From Parus major (Eukaryota > Chordata > Aves > Passeriformes > Paridae), in assembly GCF_001522545.3 (NCBI RefSeq), contig NC_031770.1, positions 32,496,566-32,560,565 on the forward strand: a stretch of 64,000 nucleotides of DNA, in the 5' to 3' direction. Below the pieces are notes generated by a model. That model was not told the origin of the DNA. It saw nothing but the letters and a program-made list of their open reading frames with translations, and made no database searches. The position numbers and the translations under genes are program-made. Positions 31,068 to 43,200 of the stretch are shown one piece after another (positions within the stretch are counted from its first letter, which is position 1; every line of letters starts with the position of its first letter).

Positions 31068-31440
31068 TGTCTTCTCTGTTACTGTCTTTTCCTCTCTCTG
31101 TCCACCGCTTTAAAAAAAAAAAATCAGAATAGTAATATATGGAGAAAAAAAAAAAAAAAAAAGAAAAAAAAAATCCAAGCTGGATAGAGAGGGAGGGAAC
31201 TGCGGCGTGGGAAGGCTCTGTAGGAAAGGGAGGGAAAAAAAAAATCCCAGCGGATCAAAGTATAGGTGGGGAAAAAATAAATTAAATGAGAGGATAAAGC
31301 AAGGCGGCAAGCTAACAGCAGGTCCCGGTGCCCGGGGAGGGCTGCTCCCGCGGCGCGCTGTCCCCCGCCGGCACGGCGTGCGCTCCTCGCCCCCGGCGCG
31401 GCGGCAGCCCCGCTCCGCGCACTCCAGCGGCGCCTCCGCG
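31068..31440 (-). other. VEGFA: VEGFA distal 5' UTR (exon 1, partial)
   Basis: On the minus strand, CTTTATCCTCTCATTTAATT then TATTTTTTCCCCACC, later T-rich runs and AGAGAGAGGAAAAGACAGTA, follow the order of the human 5' UTR (TTTATCCCTC, TTTTAATTTATTTTTGC, CCATTCCCCAC, AGAAAGAGGAAAGAGGTAGC). The human 5' UTR contains two IRES elements and an upstream CUG start; the corresponding parts fall mostly in the gap. The left end of the UTR is set by the gap, and the right end is estimated from a GCGGAGGC match to the human start-site area. Confidence 0.72.
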
Positions 31441-31690
31441 TAGCGCCCGCTCCCCGCGCAGCGCCCGCCCCACCGCCCGCCGCTCGTCAGCACTCTGCAA
31501 CTGATCACAGCGGCCACGGGGAGAGACGCTCCGGCAAGTCCCACCTCCTCGGCGATGGCCCGGCCTTCTCCCCGCCCTCCAAGCTGGCCGCGGAGCCTGT
31601 AGCCCCGCGGTTCCGTACGCTGGAGCCGTAGCCCCGCGGCTCGTGCATTTCAAACCCAGCTCCCTTCCCAGTTTTCTCGCCGCGCTTTCT
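31441..31690 (-). promoter_or_regulatory. VEGFA: VEGFA core promoter (GC-box, TATA-less)
   Basis: CpG-rich sequence directly upstream of the recognisable 5' UTR. On the minus strand GC boxes occur at 31462-31471 (GGGGCGGGCG) and near 31570-31577 (GGGCGGGG), Sp1/EGR-type sites that match the GC-box-driven human VEGFA promoter. No TATA box is seen. The start site near 31440 is inferred from resemblance to the human GGGGAG...CGCGGAGGC start region and could be off by tens of bases. Confidence 0.65.
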
Positions 31691-32433
31691 GCCGTGCCGA
31701 TGGATACATGTTCGGGTCAAAATTCACTTTGCCCGTGGGAATTGTTCCAAAGTCCAGCAGAGACATTTGGGGAGAGGGGCGGCGGGGGACAAATTGTAAT
31801 CACAGCCATCATCTGACCACCCCCCACAGGACTTGGCTTTTCAGATACAGTGATTTCTTAGCACCTATGTGTTAAAGGGCTAAAGGAGCGTTATCCTCAG
31901 GTGGGTTTTATTTTTCTTAACCCAGTGCTATTCTCCGGTGGCTCAGGGGCCTGCCTGTACTGGCTGAGTGATGCCCGGGTGTGCAGAAGGGTGTCATGTG
32001 GAAGGGGTGAGGGTTTTGCCAGACAAACCCCACCCTGCTTTCTGAGAAGGTATTGAAAGTGCAAAGCGACAGCTTTGTCTCACTGAGTTTGATGCGGGCA
32101 TTCCCCAAATGAGCTACCTGGTTCCCGTCACACTGAAAATTTGTTCATACTGCATACATAGTAACAATATGCGAGCGACGGCATACATCTTTCTCCTGCC
32201 TTCATCCTCCAAGGACCTTATGTGGCAGATGGAGTGGAAGATCCCAGGCTGGCAGATCCCAGGGCTCACCATGGACTGGTGGAAGGGGTAGGGGGAAAAG
32301 ACACTGAAGAAAGAAAATGCTGTATTGTCATTTAAAAGCAGGTATTCCAATGCTGTGCCACAGACTCATACAGGCAAAGCATTGGCTCTATAGAGGCACC
32401 TGCTGGCTGAGAGAAACACATGAAAAAACCCCA

Positions 32434-32449
32434 NNNNNNNNNNNNNNNN
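32434..32449. other. Small assembly gap (16 N)
   Basis: Sixteen N followed by a C and an A-rich run, so probably a collapsed homopolymer or low-complexity stretch about 1 kb upstream of VEGFA. Confidence 0.95.
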
Positions 32450-33689
32450 CAAAAAAAAAAAAAAGAAGAAATCTTTGGTTTTGGTAGATCTTAGACCTGT
32501 TTGTCTCTTTGTTTCATTTTAAAAGATGTTGTGTCAACCCTTGTTGCAGTATGTGGGGATGGTGCCCTGGTCACACTGATCCTGAGGAAGGCTGGGAAAT
32601 GAGTGACAGATCTGCCTGAGCAAGGAGCAGCTCCCATCTGGCCCCTCCACTGCCCCAGCTGCAGGTCACACCCCACACCCCTTGTACCCACAGCCTTCCA
32701 TCTGGGCAAGGGTAGAAATCCAGCCCAGGTGAAAGCCTGAAGGAGAATATAAACCCTTTCTCCTCAAGGTTCACATTCCTATTGTGGTGTGGTGGGTGTT
32801 GTTCAAACATTGCAAAATAATCCTTTTTCCTTTGCTTTTTCTGCAGAGGGTTTCTGAAGAAACAAATACCCATCCAAAATAACTGGAGTTCTCCATGTTC
32901 AGGATGCAATTGCCAAAAATGCCTTCCAAGAGACAGGGAGAATTCAACCTCCCCCAGGAAAAAGAGGGGATATTTCATTAACTGAAGGTAAAGCCAATTT
33001 AAAATTCCCGGAGGCAGAAACCCTGTCCGACTCTGTCCCTGTTCACTGTGAACAGGTCTGTCTTTATGCCAGGCCTCTGCACTTCAGACCAGCAGCAAGC
33101 AGATTAACTCACTCAATCCTTTTATCTGGTGGAAGGTCTTAGGTGCCTTTTCCCCTCATGATAGATAAGCATTCTATGAATTACTGCAAATAATTTCCAA
33201 TTATAACACTTCTCTGGATGGAAAAAATCCCTCCAGCTGCTGCTTTGAGGAAAGTCCCCCACAGAAAGCCCACAGAAAACATTAAATCCATGAGTGGCAA
33301 GGGGCAGCCTTATCCCCGTAAAGCTACAATGTACTGTAAATAATGTACAGAACCCAGCTTCTAAAATTACCACTACGGGATTGCTCATCTCGTTTTATGT
33401 TTCATCTGGATCCTGTGATCTTCCCACCTGCCAACATCCTGTTACCAGGAGAGCAGTGTGTGTGAAGTTTGTGCAAATGGTCATGTACTTGCTGAATTCT
33501 GGCACCAGCAAGGACATTCATGTGCCTTCCATGTTAACTGTACACCATAATAAATACTGACATTGCTATAGAATCTGCAGTGTTCGTGCTAAGAACTGCT
33601 CATCAAGAAAGCAAATCTATCTGTGTCCCAGCTATGCTTCTTTATTAGCCTTGTTAGGTTCCCATGTCCATGGCCCCTGAGACAGAAAT

Positions 33690-33980
33690 CATCGACAGGC
33701 AGGATTTTAAATATGGAATACCTAAAAGCATGAGCCCCATGTTTAGGAACTTAAGAAAAGACACGTGATTTGCAAAGAGGCAGGGTGATGACTTATTTGG
33801 AGCTGTGAGGCGCTGAGGACTTTTAAGAATAATTTAGGACTTCATCTTGCAGATTGAACTCAGTCAAGGCTTTGGCATTGACTTCAAAGGACATAAGATC
33901 AAGCCTTATTTAGAGGATCAAAATACAAAATTAGGAGCCCAAATTTAGGCATCCATGTTTTAATACCTTGACCTGTGTTA
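33690..33980. repeat. Decayed sauropsid interspersed repeat patch
   Basis: Blocks such as GCTGTGAGGCGCTGAGGACTT, CATTGACTTCAAAGG and TTAGGAGCCCAAATTTAGGC resemble phrases common in turtle, crocodile and bird repeats ('gaggtgctgagcacttttgaaaat', 'attgacttcaatggg', 'ttaggagcctaaat'). The family is not identified and divergence is high. Confidence 0.4.
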
Positions 33981-36685
33981 GTAATACCCTTCATCTAATC
34001 TATCTATTTAACCTAAAAAGAGACAAATGTGAATAACTTTTTACTGACTTGCCTAAGAGAACCTGTGGCAAAAAACACATTACCCACACTTCATTTATTT
34101 TTAATCCCCTCTCTCAGATCCCCAAAATAACAGCCAGAGCAATGTTAGTGGAGGAACGCAGGCTCACTTTGAATTTGGAATAGGAAACATGAGAAATGTG
34201 GACATCAGAAAACAAATTAAACAAAACAATATTTTCTTAGTATTCCATCTTGTGGGCAAGTCTGGGGGGATAATCCAAATTAGGAGAGAAGTCAGAGAAA
34301 CAAAGAGCAATTTTAAGCATTTTAATGCCAGAGCTATTTCCTAACACACAACTCACTCACTGATTTCAAATATAGTCCCTCAGTGCAGAGCATGGAGGAC
34401 AGCACTAGAAAAATCAATATCTTGGTATGGCCTTCTAGCAGATAGGGAAAAAAAGCCAGAATGAAGTGAACTGTTGAGAGAAGCAGCCAGGTGAATGGAT
34501 CCTAAACATCCTGAGGTATTTCAGGTGTTTCTTTCCCTGTAAGAAATCACGGGAACACAAGCTGCAGTAGCCAAGCTATGGCCGAGCTGGCTGCAATGGT
34601 CACAAAACGGTGAATCAGTTAACTGCATGAGCCTTATTATTGTCATTATTTTTGTGTTGGTTGCACTAACAGGGAAAGGAACAGCTGTAGGTATAACAAA
34701 AGGTTGCTCCTCTGAGATGCTTTGCTGACGCTCCCTCTGCTGTGATGTAAATAGAATACATGTGATGGGTAAAGGCAGCGCTCAGCTCGGATCTGCAAGC
34801 ATTAGAGATGCCCATGCACCACCCACTGGCAGTTTCACTTACCTCTGTCACTCAGGAGTTTCCCAAAGATCTTCTGCTTCTGGAAAGAGAAAAGTGCTCA
34901 TGAATGCACAGCACCATCACTCATTTTGTCCTTCTGGGTTGTTTTTGTACCCTGAACACTTTCCCATAGTCAATAATCACATCATGTTATGAGGAATTGC
35001 ATCCCTTTCCTTACTCTTTATATGTTTTCCTATGACTGACTGGATCTTTGTATCATCCTTTTGGAGCAAGAAGCAGAGGCAGTGACAAGTGAGTGGAGAT
35101 AACAGGACTGGTCCTCAACAGTCAGCAGGATTGTTTTAACATCTACAGTGAGATCAAGAAACTCAAAACAGCTACTCCTGCCAAAATGATATGTAATGTC
35201 AGCTTAAGGGTACAGTCATCTTGACCCTGACTTATATCTCCCTGGCTAATAGATCTGGTAGGAATATACACACACAGTTTTTGTGATAGTACTTCACCTT
35301 ACACTTACATCACATTCCCTGGAAAAGTATCTGATGGGGGAGCCTACTTATTAAATCATTTCCTGGAGGGGAGAATTCATTTGGGCTCATTTATTATCAT
35401 TTGTCCTGGAGCTCATATTTTACATTCTGAGCATAAGGAGTGGGTGTTATTCATAGCTATGGGTCTAAGAAGCAAATGCTAATTTCAGGAAAACTGTTCT
35501 ATTGTCTGAGGTTAATCACTTGATGTTTGTCCCAGGTGCTATACACATGTTGCTTGCTGAAGGAGATATGGCTTGATCTCGGATTTTGACATTTTGGTAA
35601 CTACCAAACAAAAATAAAACTAAACTGAAGTATGCCTATCCCTCCCCTGAAAATCAAGTGGCATTTAGCAATATTGACTTGAACAATAAATAAATCTATT
35701 CAACAATCAAATCAGAACAACTTGAGTGGGGGACCTAAATGAGTACAATAACAGAGACACAGAAGTTTGACAGTCCTCTGCAAAGACAAGCAAACAGGAC
35801 TTCAGTCCAAAGGAACCCACAAAGCACCTATTCTGCATTCCATGGGCCTCAAAGTCGCCCCAGCACCTCTCACCACACTTCAGAGCTGTAGCAAAGGCCA
35901 AATACCACAAACATAACTCACCACAGAAAGGGAAGAGGGCAAGGCTCTCTCCAAAGTCGTGGCAGTGGCAGGCTGTGGTTTGCAGTGCCCCACAGAACTG
36001 TCACCACAATTAGCGCCAAAGAAAAACTAGCAAACACCAACCAGTGGTGTCTATCTGATCCAGAAAGAACTCCCTCCTGCCCACAGATCTGACAGTCAGA
36101 ATAAATTCTGGGGACACAGGGACAGGATCACAAGCACACCTTGCCACAGGTCACATCTTTTCTCTGCCCACTCACCAGTGCTCCCTTAGAAGAAAGAAGC
36201 CACAGAACGCCTGCCACACAGGCATGGTGCCAACAACTGCTGACCCAACCTCCTCTCATCTGCTTGATGAGACCCAAAAGCCCCTCTACAATGAAAGATG
36301 GGGGGTGTGTGGGTGTGGGAGGTATATAACTTCCCTAGAGCAAAAAGCCAGAGAGCAGCTACTGGCTATTTGTGGTTCCACATCGCAGGGTACCAGAGGG
36401 ACATGAAATGTTTATGTACCAAAATAATACCTGTGCCTCTTCCCCAGTAATTAGGGTCACAGGTAGAGAATCTCTCCATCCCCAAATACCACTTCTCCAC
36501 AGGTAGTTGTAGACCTCCTTGCACTATTTCCTCCTCCCACCCCCTTTCCCACAAGTAACTCATGATCGTACCAGTTTCACCTCCACAAATGACTTGGGAC
36601 CTGATCTCTTCAGGAAATCCTGCCCACTCAATTGTTCAGGCTATAAACCCCAACCAAAGGATGCTCCAATAAAATCTGCAGCTGG

Positions 36686-36761
36686 ATGCCAGATTATATT
36701 TTCATATATATATGAAATATATTTATAAATTCAAAATATTTTCATACTTATGCCAGATTAT
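36686..36761. repeat. AT-rich palindrome flanked by a 12-bp direct repeat
   Basis: ATGCCAGATTAT occurs at 36686-36697 and again at 36750-36761. Between them are a perfect 18-bp palindrome (TTTCATATATATATGAAA, 36700-36717) and a second ATATTTTCATA match. No transposon ends are recognisable. Confidence 0.65.
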
Positions 36762-39700
36762 CTATGTGTAAACCACAAACCATATACACAATTGCAAGGC
36801 TTCTATCTCAGGGATATATTAGTGTCTGACTCTACACTCTAAAAACATGCAATTTTTTTAAAAATAATAGACCTGACAAATTGTTTTGGATAAATGGAAA
36901 TTTTATAACTCTTCAATTGCAGTTTACACAAGATTGTATTTCAGTTTTGTGAGGGTCTTAAGAACAGCACATTGAATACAGTTCAGTGAGCAATTTCATG
37001 AATGAATGTTGGGTTGGTCAAAGCAGGGGAGTTTTCTTAAATTTCTTCTGTCTTTAGAATCCACAGATGCCCACACACCTTGGTGGCTGTCTGCCCAGAA
37101 CCACACCTTCACACCTCAGAAAAGGTTGGGCAATACCCCAACTAATTAAAGATCAAAATAAGGGCAAATAGTCTGTTAGAAGGCTCCTAAATTCTCCAGC
37201 TCTCAGTCTCCTGGGGGAGCACTTCTCAGCTCTAGAAATGAAATGCAGGATGAACAGCATTTCTTGAGAAAAGAAGCTGAGAGTGAACCTTCCTCATCCT
37301 TGGGCAAACTCATCAGCCTCCTCCTTTCTAACTATATTTCTACTATAATTTCCCAAATTCTTTTTTCCTCTTAGCATTTCAAAACTGAGTTCTGAGGCCA
37401 AATCTCGGAGGAAAGAACTTTGGTCCAAAACAGCTTTAACTTGAGACAACAGTTCAGTAGCGTCAGTTCTGGGAAAACTTCACTGACACCAGTAGGACAA
37501 AATGTAGCCAAGGCTTAGAATGTCTGAGATGGCAGAAAGTCTCCCTCTTTACAAATACAATATTCATAAATAAAACTACTTTTGAAGAAGATTGGCAAAA
37601 TCTGAATTGGGTAATAGGTTTTCTGATGTCACCAATTCACAGAAATGTCAATATTAAAAGCCAAAATGATTTAAAACAAAAACCATAGAGACAGCTACTC
37701 GTAAAAATGCCATCCATCAACAAAATTAAGTTCAAACACATAATCAGTTTTGTAATTTCCAGCTTATTTTCTGCCCATCTGAAAAGAAGTGGTATTTCTG
37801 TAACTAAGCTATAGGTCAAAGAGCATAGCTTTTGACATCTATAGTTTGATAGAGAAGTTGTTCTTCAGTATTATCAGTATTCCCAAAATATACAATATTA
37901 ATTCATTTAAAGGCAAATGGACAGAGGAAGAGATGTGAGTTTGTAAATCATGAGTGAATCTAAAATATTGTCTCTATCCTGGAAGGTGAAAACAGAGTGC
38001 AGGTTTACCCCTTCCCCTTCCTGGACATTTCACAAGAGTTGAGCTGTGGATGGACAAGCATTCATCTGTACTTGTATTGCGGGACAGCACAGGACCATCA
38101 GGACAGTGCTCCAAACCTGCACTGGGCAGTGCTCTCTTGTCATTTCAATGTGAAGCAGCAGCAGTCATAAAAGAGCAAGCCACTTCCCTAGCAAAGGAAA
38201 ATCCATAGCTCTTGCTACAAAACCATTGGCTATGAAGTACACAACAGTTTGTCTTCACTGAAAGTGACTCATAAACCAGCTTTTACAGGAATACATTTAT
38301 ATGTGGAGAGCCCATGTCCCAAGCCAATCAGTTTTTCTATACAAGAGAAGCTGGCCAGTTAAAGTTTCCCTCACCCTTTAGAAACAGCAGCGTCCCATTT
38401 CTTTCCATCTTCCCTTCTCATTTACACACTCAAAAGTTGCAAAAGCCCCAAAACACCCTCTCTACCCTGAACTCAATAAATATTTAAATCGCTTTACATT
38501 TTAATGCTCATGACCCTGAAGCTTGGATGGCAAAAAGCTGTCCTTGCCCATCCAAAATGTCTTTATGCCACAGCTGGAGCTGTGTGCCACTACTTTGGAG
38601 GAGGTTCATCTTTACGTCTCCCAGAGCCATGCACAGTGCGCAGGACACACCTGACACTGGGACAACTGTTCTCTGAGGCAACATCCCAGGTGCAGTCACT
38701 GGCTGGGGACCAGGGCTGTCAGCAAAACAACTTTTGCTTTACTCAACAACAGCCCAGTTAAATGAAATAACATGAGCTGAATTCAGTTTTCAAAGAAAAT
38801 GATTGCACAAACCAGTGCTATCTGTGAAAATAAATCATTAAGCAAACAAAGCCATGCAGGAAACTCAGTGCAAGAGTGTGTTTCATGAAGTGCCATGCCT
38901 AGCTAGCTAGCCTGGCTCTGGAGACTAGCAGTCCGGTCTCTGACCAGTCTTCTCACTCTCCTCTTGGAGCACTGACACATTTCACTGCATTTAATCTGGG
39001 GAGTTTGATCTTTCATGGTTCTCAGCAGAAGGACCCTGCAACGGTGAATGGCTCCAGCTGCAAATCTCTGCTGAAGCACCATTTGGGCCTGTGATATAGC
39101 TGGCCTTTCCTGCTTGAGAGGAAGGTGGCTTTAAAGTCCTTTGAGGGAAGAGGTGAATTCTAGAAGAGAAATAACTTATTTGTTCTGTACTTCAGTTTTT
39201 TCACTGTTGAGCATACCCACTGTGCATGTACCCTTGTTCCTGCCCTTTCTGGGGCTGAAGAGAGGTCTGAGCACACAAGACTGGGCTGGGCAGAGTGCAT
39301 GATGAGAAGATGATGCAGAGCCTGCTAGAGGAGGTGCTGGTAGAAGGTCTGTAGCTCTTCACCCAAGGGATGGTGCCTGGAGAATTCCACAGGAAAAGGA
39401 CAACCTTTCAGTTCACTATGTAACACGCCTTTGATGAAATAAGAGGCACTGAGCAGCCCAAGGGATACCACCTTGAAGACTGAAGTGGTTGCCAAGGGAG
39501 TTGGCTTCTTTAATAGCATGCATTCTTGACCCAGGTGCAGGCCATGTGCAGACTGGCCTCAGTGCTGGACAGCATCCTGTGTGACAGAGAGCTGATGCTG
39601 GTGACTGGGGGCTCATGCCAGGTTTCAGTCAAAAGCACTTGCCTTTCATTTTGTTCCAGACTGAGCAGTGTAAATGAAAAAACTGCATCAGCCAGTGCCA

Positions 39701-42289
39701 ATTTCATCCAGTCAAAAGTTTGGCAAATTAGTACGACTCAAAATTCATTAAGCAGATGCTGAGGTTGCCTGAGCTGGCTGCGTTTTTCTCCATTAATGTG
39801 CATATGTGCTTCAGGGAGCAACTGTTGGGTCAGCTACCTGTTCTCCCCTGTCTAGGACTCATTCTGGCAAGGGGAGGATCAAGAGGATCACGCTGGTACT
39901 GCTCTCCTGATGTCCCACCTCTGTATCTGGACTTGTGGGAGAATGAAGACCTCTGATGGGATTATCACTAAGGCAGGCTCCCAATACAGGAGTAATCTCC
40001 TCCCCAGACATGGCTAGGTAGCAGAAACCAGACAAGAATCAGGATGTGGGCCACATGGATGTCCCTGCACACCGATGGACAACAGTTAGATGGAGGCACC
40101 CAAGCCAAGCCAGCCAGCACAGAGTGCCTTCTTTCAAAAGATGTTCGTGCTCTGTCATTGTAGACCTGCTGGCAAAAACTACCCAGGGTAGTTCATTGTT
40201 GGATGCTTCTGTCCTGAAGGCACTAAAGCCAATTCCAAAGCACTGCAGGATCAGGACCAAAACAGTCAGCAGCATCACAGAAGACTGGTGTATATTTTAC
40301 TCTGACCACCACTGGTCATGCCTAGGCTAACATAGAAGGTGACCCCACAAGAGTTGTACACATCTCTGCTGGCAGACCGGGGCAGAAAGGGTCAGGATGG
40401 ACCTTCCAAAACACTTTCCTCTGGAGGAAATTCATTCCCTATTAGTATTCTACACTAGAGCAAGACAAGTAACTACAGAACTGAAAATTAATTATTGATT
40501 AGTTAGAAGTGAAACAAGTGTGACTCAATGTGATTTGTTACAGGCAAACAGAATAAAGTCCAAACTGCTCCTATACAAACCTGAAGGTTTAAAAAGGCTA
40601 GTTTTCAAAGTGGAAAACACTTCAGCTTTTAGCTAAATGAGATGGGAGAGAAATACAAACAGAAAATATGGAATAGTTAGGAAAGTGAATATTTTTATTG
40701 GTGCTGAAATACCATAATTGAGAAAGAAAGACGGCTTGGATGGAAAATAAAGCAATAATTAAATATCTAGATATTGGTCACTGTATGGATTTGTGTATGT
40801 GGGAGGAATAGAGAAACCAGTAGCAATAATAAATGTAATTTAATTGATTGCGACTGTATAAAATTGACATGAGGAGGAAAAGCACATGAAGACATCAGTG
40901 AACAGGAGATTTAAGGGCAGTAAGACAGCTTTTTTTTATGCAGATTAAAGCCAAAGGATATCAAAAGCTAGTTCTAGACAATTACTTTGTGGTATTACTG
41001 GTGAAATAATTATCTTATAGTGATACAGGGAACAGTTGTAGCCAACAAATATGGCTGTTGTAGAGTTTGGACAGTGATGACACATATTTTCTTTCCAAAG
41101 GAGACAATGGTGTTTTTTACAAATGTAACAGATGCAAAAGAAACCTGAAGGCAGTGATTTAGATCGAATACACACAAAAACTCCAATCCGTAAAGTGCTA
41201 AAAAGTGTGTCAAGAAAGGATTCTGAGGGGCTTTGATAAGTTTGGGAAAACAGATTCCATATGCCAAGAAATAAGGTGGCACTGTACCATTATCACCATG
41301 AGTAACACAGGAATCTTGGGAAGCACTGCAGCAAGATACCCAGTGAGCTGGTGAAGCCTCCATTCCTGAGCTTTTCAATTAGAAAGAACTAATTCCAGAG
41401 GATAGTATAATTTGCATCAATGAGTCTAGATATATAGAAAATGGACCAACTTGGTATTTTATCAGCGAGATTACAGGTTTGCTTGACAGAGGTAAAGGGG
41501 TTGAAGTAATTTACTTAACTTCTTCAGGCCATTTTAGTTCACACCATAGAATGATAGAAAATGTGCACGGATCTTATTATTAAAAGGATTAAAAACTGGA
41601 TAACTAGTAGGTCTTGGGAAGTGGTACTGTAAGTAAAGAGTCATTGATAGTTGGTGCTTTTGGCCCAGCTCATTCAAATCTAACTCAAAAAGGTGTACAA
41701 AATTATTCCTGTTGAAGTCTGAAGATAGTGTAAAGATGGAATTATTAAGTGGTAAAGAGGATAGGATGTCTTTCATGCAGATCAATACAAACTGCATGGG
41801 CTCAAGCAAACACGATGTATTTTAATGCAGAAATGTATGACTCAGCTATAGCAGAAAGGAGGAGTCCTCTTACCAGAAAGGGACTTCTACCCAAGCAAGC
41901 CAGAGATCTGGAGAGGACTTGGAGGTCATGGAAGTATCTGCCAGAGTGAAATACAGTGTCAAGAGTAATAAGATCCTGGGCTGCAAAACAGGAACTATTT
42001 AGTGGGGGGAAAAAAGGAGGTTGCATTATGCCAGGCTTTACCACCAAGACAACTGCTGCTGGGATCACTGCATGGGTAGGAAGGAGTCAGGAGAGTGCTG
42101 ACAAGAGCCAAAGAAAGACTGCAGCACTGAAAATATGCTAGGAGAAGGGTTGCCATGATGTAGCCTGGTTTTGGATGAAAGATGTCATGCGTGATTTGCT
42201 AATGGCATGTAAGAGCCTTATACTGGAGACAGGAAAGAAACAACAAGGTTCTCCTTGGTTTAGCAGTTACAAATATTGAAAGAGCCAAT

Positions 42290-42540
42290 GGGAGGAGACT
42301 ATGCAAGGGAATCTAGGAGATTAGAAATGAGACAAAAACACAACTGAGGAAAATTACAAGAAGCTCTGGTGAATTTTCTGCAAACTGGAAATCTTTCGAG
42401 ACAGCTTTCTAGAAATAAGCATATTTCTCCTCGAGTGAAACAGGAACAAACTCAGGAAGTTTCTTTGTCAGCTGTTATACAAATCAGATGAGATGGTCAC
42501 CACAGTCCCTTCTGACCTATGCTTCTTGATCTATTATAGA
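42290..42540 (+). repeat. Ancient CR1-type LINE 3' end
   Basis: The last part, GTTATACAAATCAGATGAGA then GTCCCTTCTGACCTATG and TTGATCTATTATAG, follows the sauropsid CR1 3' terminus ('tgttatacaggaggtcagactagatgatcacaa', 'ggtcccttctggcct', 'aatctatgaatctatga'). The upstream piece (GCTCTGGTGAATTTTCTGCA) fits the preceding 'catggtggattctccatca' segment. It is the old CR1 type shared by turtles and crocodilians and is not capable of transposition. Confidence 0.7.
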
Positions 42541-43012
42541 AGTTGTATTTTGTGGCTGTACTTACTGCTTGCTCTGATTGCAGTAGGGATTCACATCTAC
42601 CTGCTGGTCAGTCAGTGCTGTTTCTCTGCATCCAGTTGCAATTCCCTTCCTGACAGCTTCTTTTCCTCCTTCACTGCTGTAGCCAGAAGCAGCAGTCTGC
42701 TTCATTGCATTCCCTCTTACTTTCCACAAGGTTCAAACTCTCACAGGCCACTCCTGTCTCCTCACCACTCCATTCCGGTCCTGGTGCCCCCAAGTCTCCA
42801 CATTGCTCCAACCCTACTCCTACTCCTGTTCAATCCCAAGAGATGTGTCTGGAAGAAGACCCTCCAGACGCCTAGGAAGATGCCCTTGTCCCTCTCTTCA
42901 GCTACAGTGAGCAGCTGTGTAATTGCCTCAGACTTGAGTCACTTGAGGGCAATTTGGGGGCGGCTAAAGGCGACTTTTGAGCAGGTAAAGCAACTCCTGT
43001 GACTGTCAACTT

Positions 43013-43200
43013 GCCCACGTCATACTCCAGGGTTATGGGAGAGCGGGGAAGGGACCCAGGGCAGACTCCCGTGTCCTGCACCGGCGTTCACAGCCTTGCA
43101 GCGTTTTTGGTGGCCCGGCCAGTTTTTCGCCGAGGAGCCAAGCGCCTGGCTTTTCGTGCTGCCCACACTCCCCCCTGCTGGTCGCAGCGGGCTGGGCTCT
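43013..43200. promoter_or_regulatory. Small CpG-rich patch with HRE/CRE-like motif
   Basis: A run of CpG-containing words (CACCGGCGTTC, GGCCCGGCCAG, TTCGCCGAGG, GGTCGCAGCGG) in otherwise CpG-poor intergenic DNA about 11.6 kb upstream of the VEGFA promoter. At its edge, 43013-43022 on the minus strand reads TGACGTGGGC, combining a CRE half-site (TGACGT) with the VEGFA-type HIF core ACGTGGGC. It may be a distal enhancer or the promoter of an unannotated transcript. Confidence 0.45.

Larger units (their letters stand above)
8035..31440 (-). other. VEGFA: VEGFA gene (whole locus, minus strand)
   Basis: Gene for the secreted dimeric growth factor that activates VEGFR1/VEGFR2 and drives angiogenesis, vasculogenesis and vessel permeability. 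Seven coding exons (2-8) are visible with human-like lengths: 52, 197, 77, 33, 72 (exon 6a), 132 and 22 coding nt. Every intron visible at both ends has GT-AG borders, and the joined frame is open to a single TGA. The visible exons encode 194 residues with exon 6a, or 170 without it. With a 22-residue exon 1 this gives 216 residues, the length I recall for the chicken precursor. Exon 1 falls in the run of N at 30208-31067. The 5' limit (about 31440) is an estimate from similarity to the human start-site region. The 3' limit is set by the ATTAAA signal at 8057. Confidence 0.96.
31691..42280. other. Upstream intergenic region, no gene seen
   Basis: About 10.6 kb of mostly AT-leaning DNA 5' of VEGFA. 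It includes a 16-base N gap (32434-32449), an ancient repeat patch near 33.7-34.0 kb and an AT-rich palindrome at 36.7 kb, listed separately. No exon with coding potential and splice sites was found. I found no ACGTG core in the first 1.5 kb upstream, where mammals have the promoter HRE, apart from what the small gap may hide. Confidence 0.6.

Noticed and set aside
29760..31187. Long plus-strand open frames (475, 398, 329 codons)
   Set aside because: Most of their length is the N run, translated as unknown residues.
32200..32460. Search for the mammalian promoter HRE (TACGTGGG) about 1 kb upstream
   Set aside because: No ACGTG/CACGT core is visible there; the small N gap could hide at most one site.
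42493..43002. 169-codon plus-strand open frame with a hydrophobic start
   Set aside because: Its 5' part lies on the CR1 3' end at 42290-42540 and the rest has no recognisable family.
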